From Rheinheimera pacifica (lineage in GTDB: Bacteria; Pseudomonadota; Gammaproteobacteria; Enterobacterales; Alteromonadaceae): DNA of 64,000 nucleotides. Position 1 is the stretch's first letter; each line of letters starts with the position of its first letter. The stretch is from positions 62,001 to 126,000 of the forward strand of contig NZ_JANUEM010000006.1 in assembly GCF_024809855.1 (NCBI RefSeq), read 5' to 3'. Below the pieces are notes generated by a model that was not told the DNA's origin, searched no databases, and was given only the letters and a program-made list of their open reading frames with translations. Below, one piece after another: positions 37,740 through 46,035 of this stretch. A program made the translations under genes and the position numbers.

Positions 37740-37930
37740 TATATTCCCCCTTTTTAAGAACAGTTTCAGGCTACCTTGTCAACACCAATGTAACAAGATT
37801 AATTTTACCTGCCGCTTACTTATCAGGCACAGAAACTGCTAAAATCGGCTTATGCCTTTAATCAGGTAAACTGTTAACATCGAATTGGCGTAATGTCAGT
37901 TCCTTCAGCCAAAAGAGCAGCTATCCTGTT

Positions 37931-39016
37931 ATGCGTTATATCAATACTCCCAATTTCGACCATCAGCAAAGTGATAAAATAGGTATTCTGTTAACCAACC
38001 TTGGCACCCCGGATGAACCCACGCCAAAAGCGCTGAAACGCTATCTTAAGCAGTTTTTATCTGATCCACGGGTGGTAGAAGTACCGCGTTTGCTGTGGTG
38101 GCTGATATTAAATGGCGTGATCTTACAATTCCGGCCACGCCGCTCGGCCAAATCTTATGCCACAGTGTTTACCGAACAAGGCTCGCCATTGTTATTTCAT
38201 ACACAAGCCCAACGCGATGCGGTTGCAGCTCAACTTAAACAAGATGGCCTGAATGATGTCGTCGTTGAGTTTGCCATGCGTTATGGCAACCCGGGTTTTG
38301 ATTCGGTATTAGATAAAATGTTTGCCCAGGGCGTGCGCAAACTCATCGTGCTACCGCTGTATCCGCAATACTCAGCCTCTACCTCTGCCTCCAGCTTTGA
38401 TGAGCTGGCTCGCAACTTTATGCGCCGCCGCTGGCTGCCGGATTTGCGCTTTGTGTCACATTATCCAGACTATTCGCCTTTTATTGCTGCTGCGGCAGAT
38501 AAAATCCGCCACCACTGGCAACAACATGGTCAGGCCGATAAACTGATTTTGTCTTATCATGGCATTCCCAAGCGTTACTTAGTGAACGGCGATCCCTATC
38601 ACTGTGAGTGTTATAAAACGTCGCGCTTAATTGCTGAACAGCTCGGCCTTAACAAAGATCAGTATCTCACCACCTTTCAGTCACGCTTTGGCCGTGAAGA
38701 ATGGCTAAAACCTTACACCGACGAAACATTAAAAGCCCTGCCAGCCCAGGGCGTAAAAAGTGTACAAATTTTTTGCCCGGGCTTTTCAGCTGATTGTCTG
38801 GAAACCATTGAAGAAATTGGCGAAGAAAACAAAGAGTACTTTTTACATGCCGGTGGCGAGCGTTATGAATATATCTCAGCGCTAAATGCCGATCCGCAAC
38901 ATATTAATGCGCTGTGTCAGTTGATTAAAGACAACCTGCAAGGCTGGCAGGTTAACTCAGAGCCACAGCGTGCAATACGTGCAGCTACCCTTAACTTAGA
39001 AAAACACGGAGACTAA
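37931..39016 (+). CDS. hemH: Ferrochelatase
   Basis: HemH inserts Fe2+ into protoporphyrin IX, the final step of haem synthesis. The 361-residue product shows GILLTNLGTPDEP (about 18-30), YPQYSASTSASSFDEL, the catalytic His in LSYHGIPKRYLVNGDPYHCECYKT (read in parts, about 213) and the Glu in FCPGFSADCLETIEEI. The Cys-containing CECYKT segment is common in proteobacterial enzymes. The start ribosome site is weak. The GT51 gene follows after 9 nt. Confidence 0.95.
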   Translation: MRYINTPNFDHQQSDKIGILLTNLGTPDEPTPKALKRYLKQFLSDPRVVEVPRLLWWLILNGVILQFRPRRSAKSYATVFTEQGSPLLFHTQAQRDAVAAQLKQDGLNDVVVEFAMRYGNPGFDSVLDKMFAQGVRKLIVLPLYPQYSASTSASSFDELARNFMRRRWLPDLRFVSHYPDYSPFIAAAADKIRHHWQQHGQADKLILSYHGIPKRYLVNGDPYHCECYKTSRLIAEQLGLNKDQYLTTFQSRFGREEWLKPYTDETLKALPAQGVKSVQIFCPGFSADCLETIEEIGEENKEYFLHAGGERYEYISALNADPQHINALCQLIKDNLQGWQVNSEPQRAIRAATLNLEKHGD

Positions 39017-39025
39017 ACAGCTTGT

Positions 39026-42000
39026 ATGAGCACCAGCAACGGTAATAAAACGCGGACTGAGCCAACATTAAATGCACCACCGCTGCTAAACAGAATAAAG
39101 TTCGACAATGTTCGGGAAGCTCCCTACGTCTCGCCGCAGCAGCCCCCGTTGCGTTTAACTCCGTGGTTATTACTACTGGCCGTTATACTGCTTGGCGTAG
39201 CTATTTATCAGGAAAGCCGTAATCATTTTTATCAGTCTGCATTATGGCACTGGCTGGCTGGCCACCTGAGCTATGAGGTGGTCCCCGGCCCGACAGAACA
39301 AGTCCGCTATGCTCAGGCAGGGCCATTTGATCAGCGCTTTGGCTACAGTAAATTGCCGGAATGGATCGAAAGGCTGCAAAATACCGGCTTTCATATCAGC
39401 CAGCAAAGCCAGTTTTCTGACAGCCTGCTACGCTACACCGACTATGGTTTCTATCCGCCCTATAACGAGAAAAGCCAGGCCGGGCTTACTATTAATGGCT
39501 GTAAACAGGAACTGATGTATCAGGCTCAGGCACCTGCCATGCAGTTTGCTACTTTGCAGGAAATGGCGCCAATACTGGTAAAAAGTTTATTGTTTGTTGA
39601 AGACAGAACCCTGCTTACACCGGAACACTCACGCGCTAACCCGGTACTGAATTTACCCAGGCTGGGTGCTGCAGTATGGTCGCAGTTGCAACGTGCTGCC
39701 GGTATTCCCGCCGCCGCAGCCGGTGGTAGTACACTTGCGACCCAACTGGAAAAATACCGCCATAGCCCGCACGGTTTAACCTCTGATGTTGCCGATAAAT
39801 TCCGTCAGCTGGTGTCCGGCAGTATCAGAGCTTATCAGGCCGGGGTCGATACCCAACAGGCACGGCAACGTATAGTGCTCGACTACATCAATACCGTACC
39901 GCTGGCAGCAACCGCTGGCTATGGCGAAGCTCACGGTATGGGCGAAGGGCTCTATGCCTGGTTTGGTGCTAATCCGGTTCAGGTGAACCAACTGCTGCGC
40001 CAGGGCGGTCCTTATACTGATGCGCAAGGCTTGGCACTTAAACAGGTTATGGCGTTAATTATTGCCCAGCGGCGGCCGTCTTACTATTTATTACAAGGTC
40101 GTGCCGATTTAGAGCAGCTTAGCAGCCGCTACCTTAACTTGATGCAACAACAGGACATAGTACCGACTGAGCTTGCCGCCAAAGCCATACAGCAAAAACT
40201 AAGCTTTAATGGCAAGGCCGCACCGGCTGCACTACCCGGCACAGATTTTAAAGCCACCACTATGGTTCGCAGCCGCCTGAGCCAGTTATTAAATCAAAGC
40301 CTGTATCAACTCGACCGGCTGGACTTAAGCAGCCAAACCACGATCCATAATCAGTTACAGCGTGATATCAGCCAACATCTGCATAAGCTGAATAACTACA
40401 GCGGCGCCGAACAGGCAGGATTGTTTGCAGACCGCCTGCTATCGCCCGGACAGCAAAGCAAAGTACGTTACAGCTTTACGCTGTACCAAAGCACTGATAA
40501 CGGTAATAAAGTGCGGGTGCAAACCGACAACACCGACCAACCCTTTGATATGAATGACTCGAGTAAACTTGAGCTGGGGTCCACCGCCAAACTTCGTGTA
40601 CTGGTAAGCTATTTACAGATCGTGGCAGAACTGCACCGGCTTTATGCCGAAGAAAGCGCCGAAACATTGCGCTTTCTTGAGTTAGCGCCGCAAGACAACC
40701 TCACCAGTTGGGCAGTAAATTATTTAAGTGAATATCCCGGTGTCAGCCTGGATACAATGTTGCAGGCAGCTTTGCAACGCCAATACAGCGCTAACCCGAA
40801 AGAAAGTTTTTATACCGGTGGTGGCCTGCATACTTTTAGTAATTTTCGTAAAGAAGAAGACCGGTTAACTCCTACTATCGCAGAATCGCTGCAGCAATCA
40901 ATTAACCTGCCTTTTGTGCGTCTGCTGCAAGATATGGTGAACTACAGTATTTATCATGGCGAAAACAGTAGTTACCAGTTACTGGCCGACGATGATAATC
41001 CGCGCCGTGAGCAGTATCTGCGCCGGTTTGCCGACCGTGAAGGCACCACATTTTTGCGCCGGTTCTGGCAAAAATATAAAGACACTAATGCCGAACAACG
41101 TTTACAGCTATATATTGCCAGTAGCAGGCAAACTCCGGAACGGCTGGCAGTGGCTTACTTATATATTAACCCGAACAGCACGCAGGCACAGTTTAACGAG
41201 TTAATGCAGCAGCAATTTGGCGCCAGTGGCAAAGACAGTTGGCCAAAACTGTATGACAAATATCAGCCTGATGCCTTTAATTTACCGGACCGGGCATATT
41301 TATCCAGAAGCCACCCGCTGGAGTTATGGCTGCTGGCTTATCTGCAACAGACACCCGACGCCAGTTTGCAAAGTGCCATCGCTGACAGCAGCACCAAACG
41401 CCAGGAAGTTTATCAGTGGCTGTTTAAAACCCGTTTTCGCAGTGCCCGGGATAATCGCATCCGTAATATGCTGGAAATTGAAGCCTTTTGGGATTTACAT
41501 CAGCGCTGGCAACGCTTGGGTTACCCGTTTGACTATCTGGTGCCGTCACTGGCAACAGCGCTGGGCAGTTCCGGTGACAGGCCAGCGGCACTGGCGGAAC
41601 TTATAGGTATTATTATTAACAACGGCAAACGGGTACCCACTATCCGGATAGACAAGCTGGCATTTGCCACCGACACGCCGTATCAAACTCATTTCGAGCG
41701 CCCACTGCCCCAGGCCCAGCAAGTAATGGAGCCAGAAGTTGCTGCAGCCGTAAGAACCGTATTGCAACAAGTTGCAACCGATGGCACCGCCCGGCGCTTG
41801 CAACCTGCTTATGCCGGTTCTCAGCTGGCAATAGGCGGGAAAACCGGCACCGGTGATAACCGGCTGGTACAGCTAAATGCCAGAGGTCAGCATGTCAGCT
41901 CAAAAGCGTTAAACCGCACTGCCACTTTTGCGTTTTATCTGGGATATCAGCATTTTGGTGTATTAACTGCTTATGTGCCTGATGCTGACGCTGAACAGTT

Positions 42001-42091
42001 TCGCTTTACTTCAGCCCTACCTCTACAGGTAATGAACAGCATGGCACCTGTACTGGTGCCTTATCTGACAGAAGGTGGCTGGTGCAATTAG
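39026..42091 (+). CDS. Large atypical family-51 transglycosylase / penicillin-binding protein
   Basis: A 1021-residue inner-membrane protein. A single membrane helix (about 44-65) precedes a GT51-like domain with VEDRTLL (about 190), GGSTLATQL (about 235) and INTVPLAATAGYGEAHGMGEGLYAWFG (read in parts). Transpeptidase motifs follow: SxxK as STAK (about 518), SxN as SIN (about 624) and KTG in GGKTGTGDN (about 937). The 313-residue gap from SxN to KTG is much longer than in PBP1a/1b, and GT51 motifs are diverged. It may build or remodel peptidoglycan, or be a divergent scaffold. It probably shares the hemH transcript. Its stop overlaps the convergent cyclase gene by 4 nt. Confidence 0.85.
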   Translation: MSTSNGNKTRTEPTLNAPPLLNRIKFDNVREAPYVSPQQPPLRLTPWLLLLAVILLGVAIYQESRNHFYQSALWHWLAGHLSYEVVPGPTEQVRYAQAGPFDQRFGYSKLPEWIERLQNTGFHISQQSQFSDSLLRYTDYGFYPPYNEKSQAGLTINGCKQELMYQAQAPAMQFATLQEMAPILVKSLLFVEDRTLLTPEHSRANPVLNLPRLGAAVWSQLQRAAGIPAAAAGGSTLATQLEKYRHSPHGLTSDVADKFRQLVSGSIRAYQAGVDTQQARQRIVLDYINTVPLAATAGYGEAHGMGEGLYAWFGANPVQVNQLLRQGGPYTDAQGLALKQVMALIIAQRRPSYYLLQGRADLEQLSSRYLNLMQQQDIVPTELAAKAIQQKLSFNGKAAPAALPGTDFKATTMVRSRLSQLLNQSLYQLDRLDLSSQTTIHNQLQRDISQHLHKLNNYSGAEQAGLFADRLLSPGQQSKVRYSFTLYQSTDNGNKVRVQTDNTDQPFDMNDSSKLELGSTAKLRVLVSYLQIVAELHRLYAEESAETLRFLELAPQDNLTSWAVNYLSEYPGVSLDTMLQAALQRQYSANPKESFYTGGGLHTFSNFRKEEDRLTPTIAESLQQSINLPFVRLLQDMVNYSIYHGENSSYQLLADDDNPRREQYLRRFADREGTTFLRRFWQKYKDTNAEQRLQLYIASSRQTPERLAVAYLYINPNSTQAQFNELMQQQFGASGKDSWPKLYDKYQPDAFNLPDRAYLSRSHPLELWLLAYLQQTPDASLQSAIADSSTKRQEVYQWLFKTRFRSARDNRIRNMLEIEAFWDLHQRWQRLGYPFDYLVPSLATALGSSGDRPAALAELIGIIINNGKRVPTIRIDKLAFATDTPYQTHFERPLPQAQQVMEPEVAAAVRTVLQQVATDGTARRLQPAYAGSQLAIGGKTGTGDNRLVQLNARGQHVSSKALNRTATFAFYLGYQHFGVLTAYVPDADAEQFRFTSALPLQVMNSMAPVLVPYLTEGGWCN

Positions 42092-43077
42092 CCGGTAACA
42101 ACCTGATTACGGCCAAGATGTTTAGCCTGGTACAGCGCCATATCTGCACGGTGTAACCAGGCTTCCCAATCTTCGCCCGGTTGTAACTGGGCCACACCTA
42201 TAGACGTCGTCAGATGCGAGCCATCTGGCAGCATCATGCGCTGCTCAACACCTGCCCGCAGTTTCTCGGCTAATTTATTCAGATCTGCCGGCCTGGTATC
42301 AGCCACCAGTACAACAAATTCTTCACCACCGAACCGGAATACCTGATCATGTGAACGCAACATCGACTTCAATACAGGGATCAGTTCAATCAGCTTTTGA
42401 TCGCCTACTTTATGGCCGTGGTTATCATTAATTTGTTTGAAATGATCTAAGTCGAGCAATATAAGCCCGTACTGCCGGGCACCTTTAGTAAATTCATAAA
42501 TGGCAACCGCCAATTGATCATTTAACGTACGCCGGTTTGACGCCCCCGTTAAACTGTCTGTTGTTGCCAGCCGCTTTAATTCCTGGCGCTGTACCTGGGC
42601 CCGATAAGCAAAAATAAAAGCAAACACACTGGAAATAGTTGTTGTTACCATAAAAGATGTCATCTGAAACTGGCTGTCAAAAACACTGCCCGGCCGCCAA
42701 AAAGCATAACCCAGCAGTACCAGTAACATAGTAACCAATAACACAAAGGCCTTACGCGGAGACACAAGAAAGAAGATAAACACTAAAAACGGATATACCC
42801 AAAACAGACCATCTACGCCTAAATTAATACATACCAGCACAGCACCAATACAAAATACCACTGCCATAAACAGACCTGGCTTTACCGTATCACCGCTGCG
42901 CCAGGCCATGCGGGTGGCAATAATAGAGCAGCTAACCATGATTAAATCTGCAATACCGACAACAATATTACCGGTATACAAACGATACAGGCCATAAGGG
43001 GTGACACATAGCACTATCATAGCCCCGACCAGCGTTAACATAGCCAGATAAAAATCGTTTTTTAAACGCTCCAACAC
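42088..43077 (-). CDS. Membrane-bound diguanylate cyclase (GGDEF)
   Basis: The product makes cyclic di-GMP from GTP. The first 170 residues hold about six membrane helices (7TM-type sensor-like), then a GGDEF domain: DSLTGASNRRTLNDQL, DLDHFKQINDNHGHKVGD and an active-site FRFGGEEFVVL (about 265). The RSHD sequence five residues before GGEEF is the RxxD inhibitory product-binding site, so feedback control is expected. No EAL domain. The start is probably GTG at 43077, with a weak ribosome site. The signal sensed is unknown. Confidence 0.92.
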   Translation of the reverse strand: MLERLKNDFYLAMLTLVGAMIVLCVTPYGLYRLYTGNIVVGIADLIMVSCSIIATRMAWRSGDTVKPGLFMAVVFCIGAVLVCINLGVDGLFWVYPFLVFIFFLVSPRKAFVLLVTMLLVLLGYAFWRPGSVFDSQFQMTSFMVTTTISSVFAFIFAYRAQVQRQELKRLATTDSLTGASNRRTLNDQLAVAIYEFTKGARQYGLILLDLDHFKQINDNHGHKVGDQKLIELIPVLKSMLRSHDQVFRFGGEEFVVLVADTRPADLNKLAEKLRAGVEQRMMLPDGSHLTTSIGVAQLQPGEDWEAWLHRADMALYQAKHLGRNQVVTG

Positions 43078-43157
43078 CGCTTGTATCCCCGCCCGAGCTA
43101 AATTATTTCTTATTAATATAGAAGCATCGTAGCTTATTCACTAACCAGAAAGCAAAA

Positions 43158-43769
43158 TCACATAACGGGACTACTATTGGGCTGGCTAAGCAGTGCTGCG
43201 CTTAACTGATTAAAGTGATTAAAACTCCAGTTAGCCTGAATGGCAAAATGCTGGTTATGTTGATTCAGATACAAGCAAGAAGCCATACCAGCATTAGCGG
43301 CAGTTTGAATATCGAAAATATAATCGCCAACATAAATCATTTGATGTACAGGCAGCTGCAGCTGTGCAGCAAACTGCAATAACCCGGCCGGATCCGGTTT
43401 TGCTGCACAGTCTTCCCGTGTGAGCACGCGTTGAATAGGGATCTGCAACCGCTCTATTGTTAATTGTGTTGCTGCACGCATATTACGTGTCAGCAGTGCC
43501 AGCGGTATATCAGCCTTGAGCAGAGCCTGTAAGCACTCTTCAGCTCCCGGCATCCAGCAAGCTTGCCTGGCACCGTGTAATTCATGCTGGCAAATAATCT
43601 GCTCGATTCTGGCGCGTTCAGCCAAGTCTGTCACCCCGGCCAGAGTTTCCAGCAAAGGTGTACCATGCGGCCAGCCGATATCGTCACACATAGCGGCAAA
43701 ATCTAACGCAGAATCGACAAGTGTGCCGTCAAGGTCAAACACCACTGCTTTTATATGCTGTAGCTGCAC
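43158..43769 (-). CDS. HAD-family phosphatase, GPH/PGP-like
   Basis: A 203-residue haloacid dehalogenase-type hydrolase. Motif I VFDLDGTLVDSALDF (about 10-24) has both Asp residues, motif II LALLTRN, motif III Lys in AAKPDPAGLL, and motif IV YVGDYIFDI (acidic pair). A helical cap lies between motifs I and II, as in phosphoglycolate phosphatase types. The substrate cannot be named. The start is GTG at 43769 with AAGGA nine bases upstream. Confidence 0.88.
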   Translation of the reverse strand: MQLQHIKAVVFDLDGTLVDSALDFAAMCDDIGWPHGTPLLETLAGVTDLAERARIEQIICQHELHGARQACWMPGAEECLQALLKADIPLALLTRNMRAATQLTIERLQIPIQRVLTREDCAAKPDPAGLLQFAAQLQLPVHQMIYVGDYIFDIQTAANAGMASCLYLNQHNQHFAIQANWSFNHFNQLSAALLSQPNSSPVM

Positions 43770-43929
43770 GTCAAAGTTCCTTACCCTTTATTAGTCATTT
43801 TGGTCAAAAGTTAGTGAAATTCGTATTTAAATTAGCAGAAAATAAATTTATCTATTTGTTTTTAAACAAATTAAATCTGGCATGCTTTCTGCCTGAATTA
43901 TCATATCACTACATTATAAGGAAGAAAAA

Positions 43930-44343
43930 ATGAGTATTCTGAGATTGCTGTTTAATATACTGTGGTTTGTACTGGGTGGTTTTGTCATGGGGCTATTATG
44001 GTGGCTGGCAGGCTTACTGTGTTTTATCAGTATTATTGGTATACCCTTTGGCCGCAGTTGCTTTGTTATTGGCGAAATGGCCTTCTGGCCCTTTGGGCAG
44101 GATGCCGTAAACCGGCGCTATATTAACCGTTATGACGATATCGGCACCGGAGCCATGGGCACGCTGGGCAATATTATCTGGTTTTTGTTTTTTGGTATCT
44201 GGCTGGCTATTGGCCATCTTGGTCACGCACTGGTATGCTTTATCAGTATTATCGGTATACCTTTTGGCTTGCAGCATCTTAAACTGGCAATGTTGTCGTT
44301 GGCGCCTATTGGTAAAACGGTGGTAGCACGCCACGCTATCTGA
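43930..44343 (+). CDS. yccF: YccF domain inner-membrane protein
   Basis: A 137-residue membrane protein built from two similar halves, each with the motif FISIIGIPFG (about 33-42 and 99-108), the hallmark of YccF. About four membrane helices. Function in bacteria is unknown. AAGGAAGAAAAA gives a strong ribosome site. It is separated from the alkyltransferase-like gene by 41 nt on the same strand, possibly cotranscribed. Confidence 0.9.
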   Translation: MSILRLLFNILWFVLGGFVMGLLWWLAGLLCFISIIGIPFGRSCFVIGEMAFWPFGQDAVNRRYINRYDDIGTGAMGTLGNIIWFLFFGIWLAIGHLGHALVCFISIIGIPFGLQHLKLAMLSLAPIGKTVVARHAI

Positions 44344-44384
44344 TGCTAAACGCTGGTACCTGCAGCAACAAATGGGCATAACTT

Positions 44385-44723
44385 ATGACAAAGCAGCATT
44401 ATCAGCGTATCTGGCAAACGGTAAAGCAAATTCCAGCCGGAAAAGTAGCCAGCTATGGTCAGATAGCCGATCTGGCAGGCCTGCCCGGCCGCGCCAGGTT
44501 AGTAGGCAAAGCTCTGGGATATGCCCCTGCCGAACTCGCAGTACCCTGGTACAGAGTACTGCGTAGTGATCGCAGCCTGGCTTTTCCGCAAGGCTCAGCA
44601 ACCGCTGAGGAGCAACGCCAGCATTTGCTGGCAGAGGGTGTGCTGATCAAACAAAATCGGGTAAACAAGAAAGATATATGGCAGCCAGAGCTGGCAGAGT
44701 TGCTATTTAACCTACAGTACTAA
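44385..44723 (+). CDS. Alkyltransferase-like (ATL) protein, MGMT family
   Basis: A 112-residue DNA-binding homologue of O6-methylguanine methyltransferase. QIPAGKVASYGQIADLAGLPGRARLVGKALG (read in parts) is the HTH and arginine-finger region. The active-site PCHR is replaced by PWYRV (about 50-54), so it cannot accept an alkyl group; ATL proteins bind O6-alkylguanine and hand it to nucleotide-excision repair. It resembles E. coli YbaZ. The 3' end overlaps the opposing gene by 4 nt. Confidence 0.9.
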   Translation: MTKQHYQRIWQTVKQIPAGKVASYGQIADLAGLPGRARLVGKALGYAPAELAVPWYRVLRSDRSLAFPQGSATAEEQRQHLLAEGVLIKQNRVNKKDIWQPELAELLFNLQY

Positions 44724-45010
44724 ACCCGGTTTAGCCGTTTCTTTGAACGTAGCAAAGCTTCCTGCTCAAACTCTTCCATATACTCAGCTAAATCGCCTTT
44801 CCATTTTTCATCCGCTTCATCTACTGCGTCTTTAACCAAACCCACTTCAAGCTGATCACGTTGCACCAGCAGCTTATGTGCCCGGCTATGCATTTCCAGT
44901 TCAACCTCAGCCTGGATCTGGCTGATTGAGCGCAGCAGCCCAAGTTTTCGATACGCAAATAAAGCCAACAAGTTAATAATAATTATTATGGCGGCGTAAA
45001 TTACAGTCAT
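44720..45010 (-). CDS. Single-pass membrane protein with charged helical domain, unknown
   Basis: A 96-residue protein: a membrane helix at residues 2-22 (VIYAAIIIIINLLALFAY), then a highly charged, probably helical cytoplasmic part (EVELEMHSRAHKLLVQRDQL, VKDAVDEADEKWKGDLAEY, EEFEQEALLRSKKRL). Heptad-like spacing suggests a coiled coil. It overlaps the preceding gene by 4 nt (ATGA), so it is the third gene of the repeat-protein operon. No family recognised. Confidence 0.65.
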   Translation of the reverse strand: MTVIYAAIIIIINLLALFAYRKLGLLRSISQIQAEVELEMHSRAHKLLVQRDQLEVGLVKDAVDEADEKWKGDLAEYMEEFEQEALLRSKKRLNRV

Positions 45011-45528
45011 AAAACCGCCTCATATCTCGTGTTTCGCCGCTGTAATTTAAGCTCAGCTAACCAAGCTGTGATAATAACAGGCACTAGTGCAATATTAAGC
45101 AAAGGAATTGCATACTGATAAATGTACTGAAGAAACTCTGTATTAAACACGAATCGATCAATAAAGCGGCCTGTTTGCAAAGTAGCAAATACAACAAACA
45201 ACATACCTACCAGCTTAGCTATAAAGCCTACGTTTTGCGCAAGCAGCTTGTGGAACTTAAATAGCAAAAAAACAGCTAACATATCAATCAAAGCAAAGCT
45301 TGCATACCAAGCAAACTTGGCACTTAAATCCGGCTGGCTCGCGTATTGGTATAACATCGGAGACAAAGAAGTCATGGCACCGTTAGCAACGGTAAGTACA
45401 ATTAAAGTAATAACAAAAGATGAAACCTTCCGCTCAACTGCCATTGCTAAAACTAAAACAAAGAAGTACGAGACAAAAATCACTTTATCCAAAGAAAACA
45501 ATAAACTGTCAATGTAAGACCAACTCAT
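45007..45528 (-). CDS. Multi-pass membrane protein, unknown
   Basis: A 173-residue protein with about five membrane helices (about 15-33, 36-55, 73-93, 101-120 and 136-157) and a basic C-terminal tail (ELKLQRRNTRYEAVL). AAGGGGCTTGC precedes the ATG. It starts 15 nt after the GNGAGIEPPK repeat gene and overlaps the next gene, so it is the middle member of the operon. It could export or anchor the repeat protein, but that is inference only. No family recognised. Confidence 0.68.
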   Translation of the reverse strand: MSWSYIDSLLFSLDKVIFVSYFFVLVLAMAVERKVSSFVITLIVLTVANGAMTSLSPMLYQYASQPDLSAKFAWYASFALIDMLAVFLLFKFHKLLAQNVGFIAKLVGMLFVVFATLQTGRFIDRFVFNTEFLQYIYQYAIPLLNIALVPVIITAWLAELKLQRRNTRYEAVL

Positions 45529-45543
45529 GCAAGCCCCTTGCTG

Positions 45544-45882
45544 CTAAAGTTTTGGCGGTTCAATTCCAGCGCCGTTGCCCAAAGCCGAATAGCTGCTGTC
45601 GATTACTGTCGTTTTGGGTGGCTCAATACCGGCACCGTTACCTGGAATTGCTGATGTCGTCTTAGGCGGCTCAATACCTGCTCCATTACCCAATGTTGTT
45701 GCTGAATCTTTTGCCAGCAATGCTTTTGCTTGCTCACTGATTTGTACTGAATCGGTTGTTTTTACAGCCGGAGACGCTGCGGCCTGAGTATTTTGTTGTT
45801 TTAACGCAGCTGCAGCTGCTTTTTCCTGAGTATATAACTGCAATTGGGCGGTGTTATTATTGCTGATATTATTTACTGACAT
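45544..45882 (-). CDS. Small protein with three GNGAGIEPPK repeats, unknown
   Basis: A 112-residue, cysteine-free protein with no classical signal peptide. Residues 1-45 are rich in Asn, Gln and Ala (NNISNNNTAQLQLYTQEKAA). A segment DSVQISEQAKALLAKD recalls the short helix motif seen in several flagellar export-related proteins. From about residue 64 there are three identical copies of GNGAGIEPPK separated by TTSAIP and TTVIDSSYSAL, and the protein ends one residue after the last copy. AGAGGTAAGC gives a strong ribosome site. A sigma-54-like site lies about 65 nt upstream. I do not recognise the family. Confidence 0.72.
   Translation of the reverse strand: MSVNNISNNNTAQLQLYTQEKAAAAALKQQNTQAAASPAVKTTDSVQISEQAKALLAKDSATTLGNGAGIEPPKTTSAIPGNGAGIEPPKTTVIDSSYSALGNGAGIEPPKL
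45550..45690 (-). repeat. Three coding repeats of GNGAGIEPPK
   Basis: Copies lie at 45661-45690, 45613-45642 and 45550-45579. All 30 residues are identical in sequence, while codons differ at 7, 8 and 6 synonymous third positions in the three pairwise comparisons (no amino-acid change). Confidence 0.9.
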
Positions 45883-45944
45883 GCTTACCTCTTGTATTGA
45901 GTTCTATCTCAACCCCATACTAAGGTTCATAGCAAAATAACTCC

Positions 45945-45960
45945 AGCAAATTTACAGCCA
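45945..45960 (-). promoter_or_regulatory. Possible sigma-54 promoter for the repeat operon
   Basis: Minus-strand TGGCTGTAAATTTGCT keeps the invariant GG and GC ten bases apart and matches 9 of 12 defined positions of TGGCACG-N4-TTGCW. It would start transcription near 45934, about 50 nt before the ATG. Found by eye; single-site matches can arise by chance. Confidence 0.4.
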
Positions 45961-46035
45961 TTTATTTGACAAAAAAGTGATATTTACGCCAAAGATGTAA
46001 CCTTGAGTAACTATCCGGCTTATATAAGGATAAAA

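Noticed and set aside
44720..45882. RiPP cluster with maturation enzyme
   Set aside because: No radical SAM, ATP-grasp, lanthionine or peptidase gene adjoins the repeat protein, so a RiPP claim is not supported.
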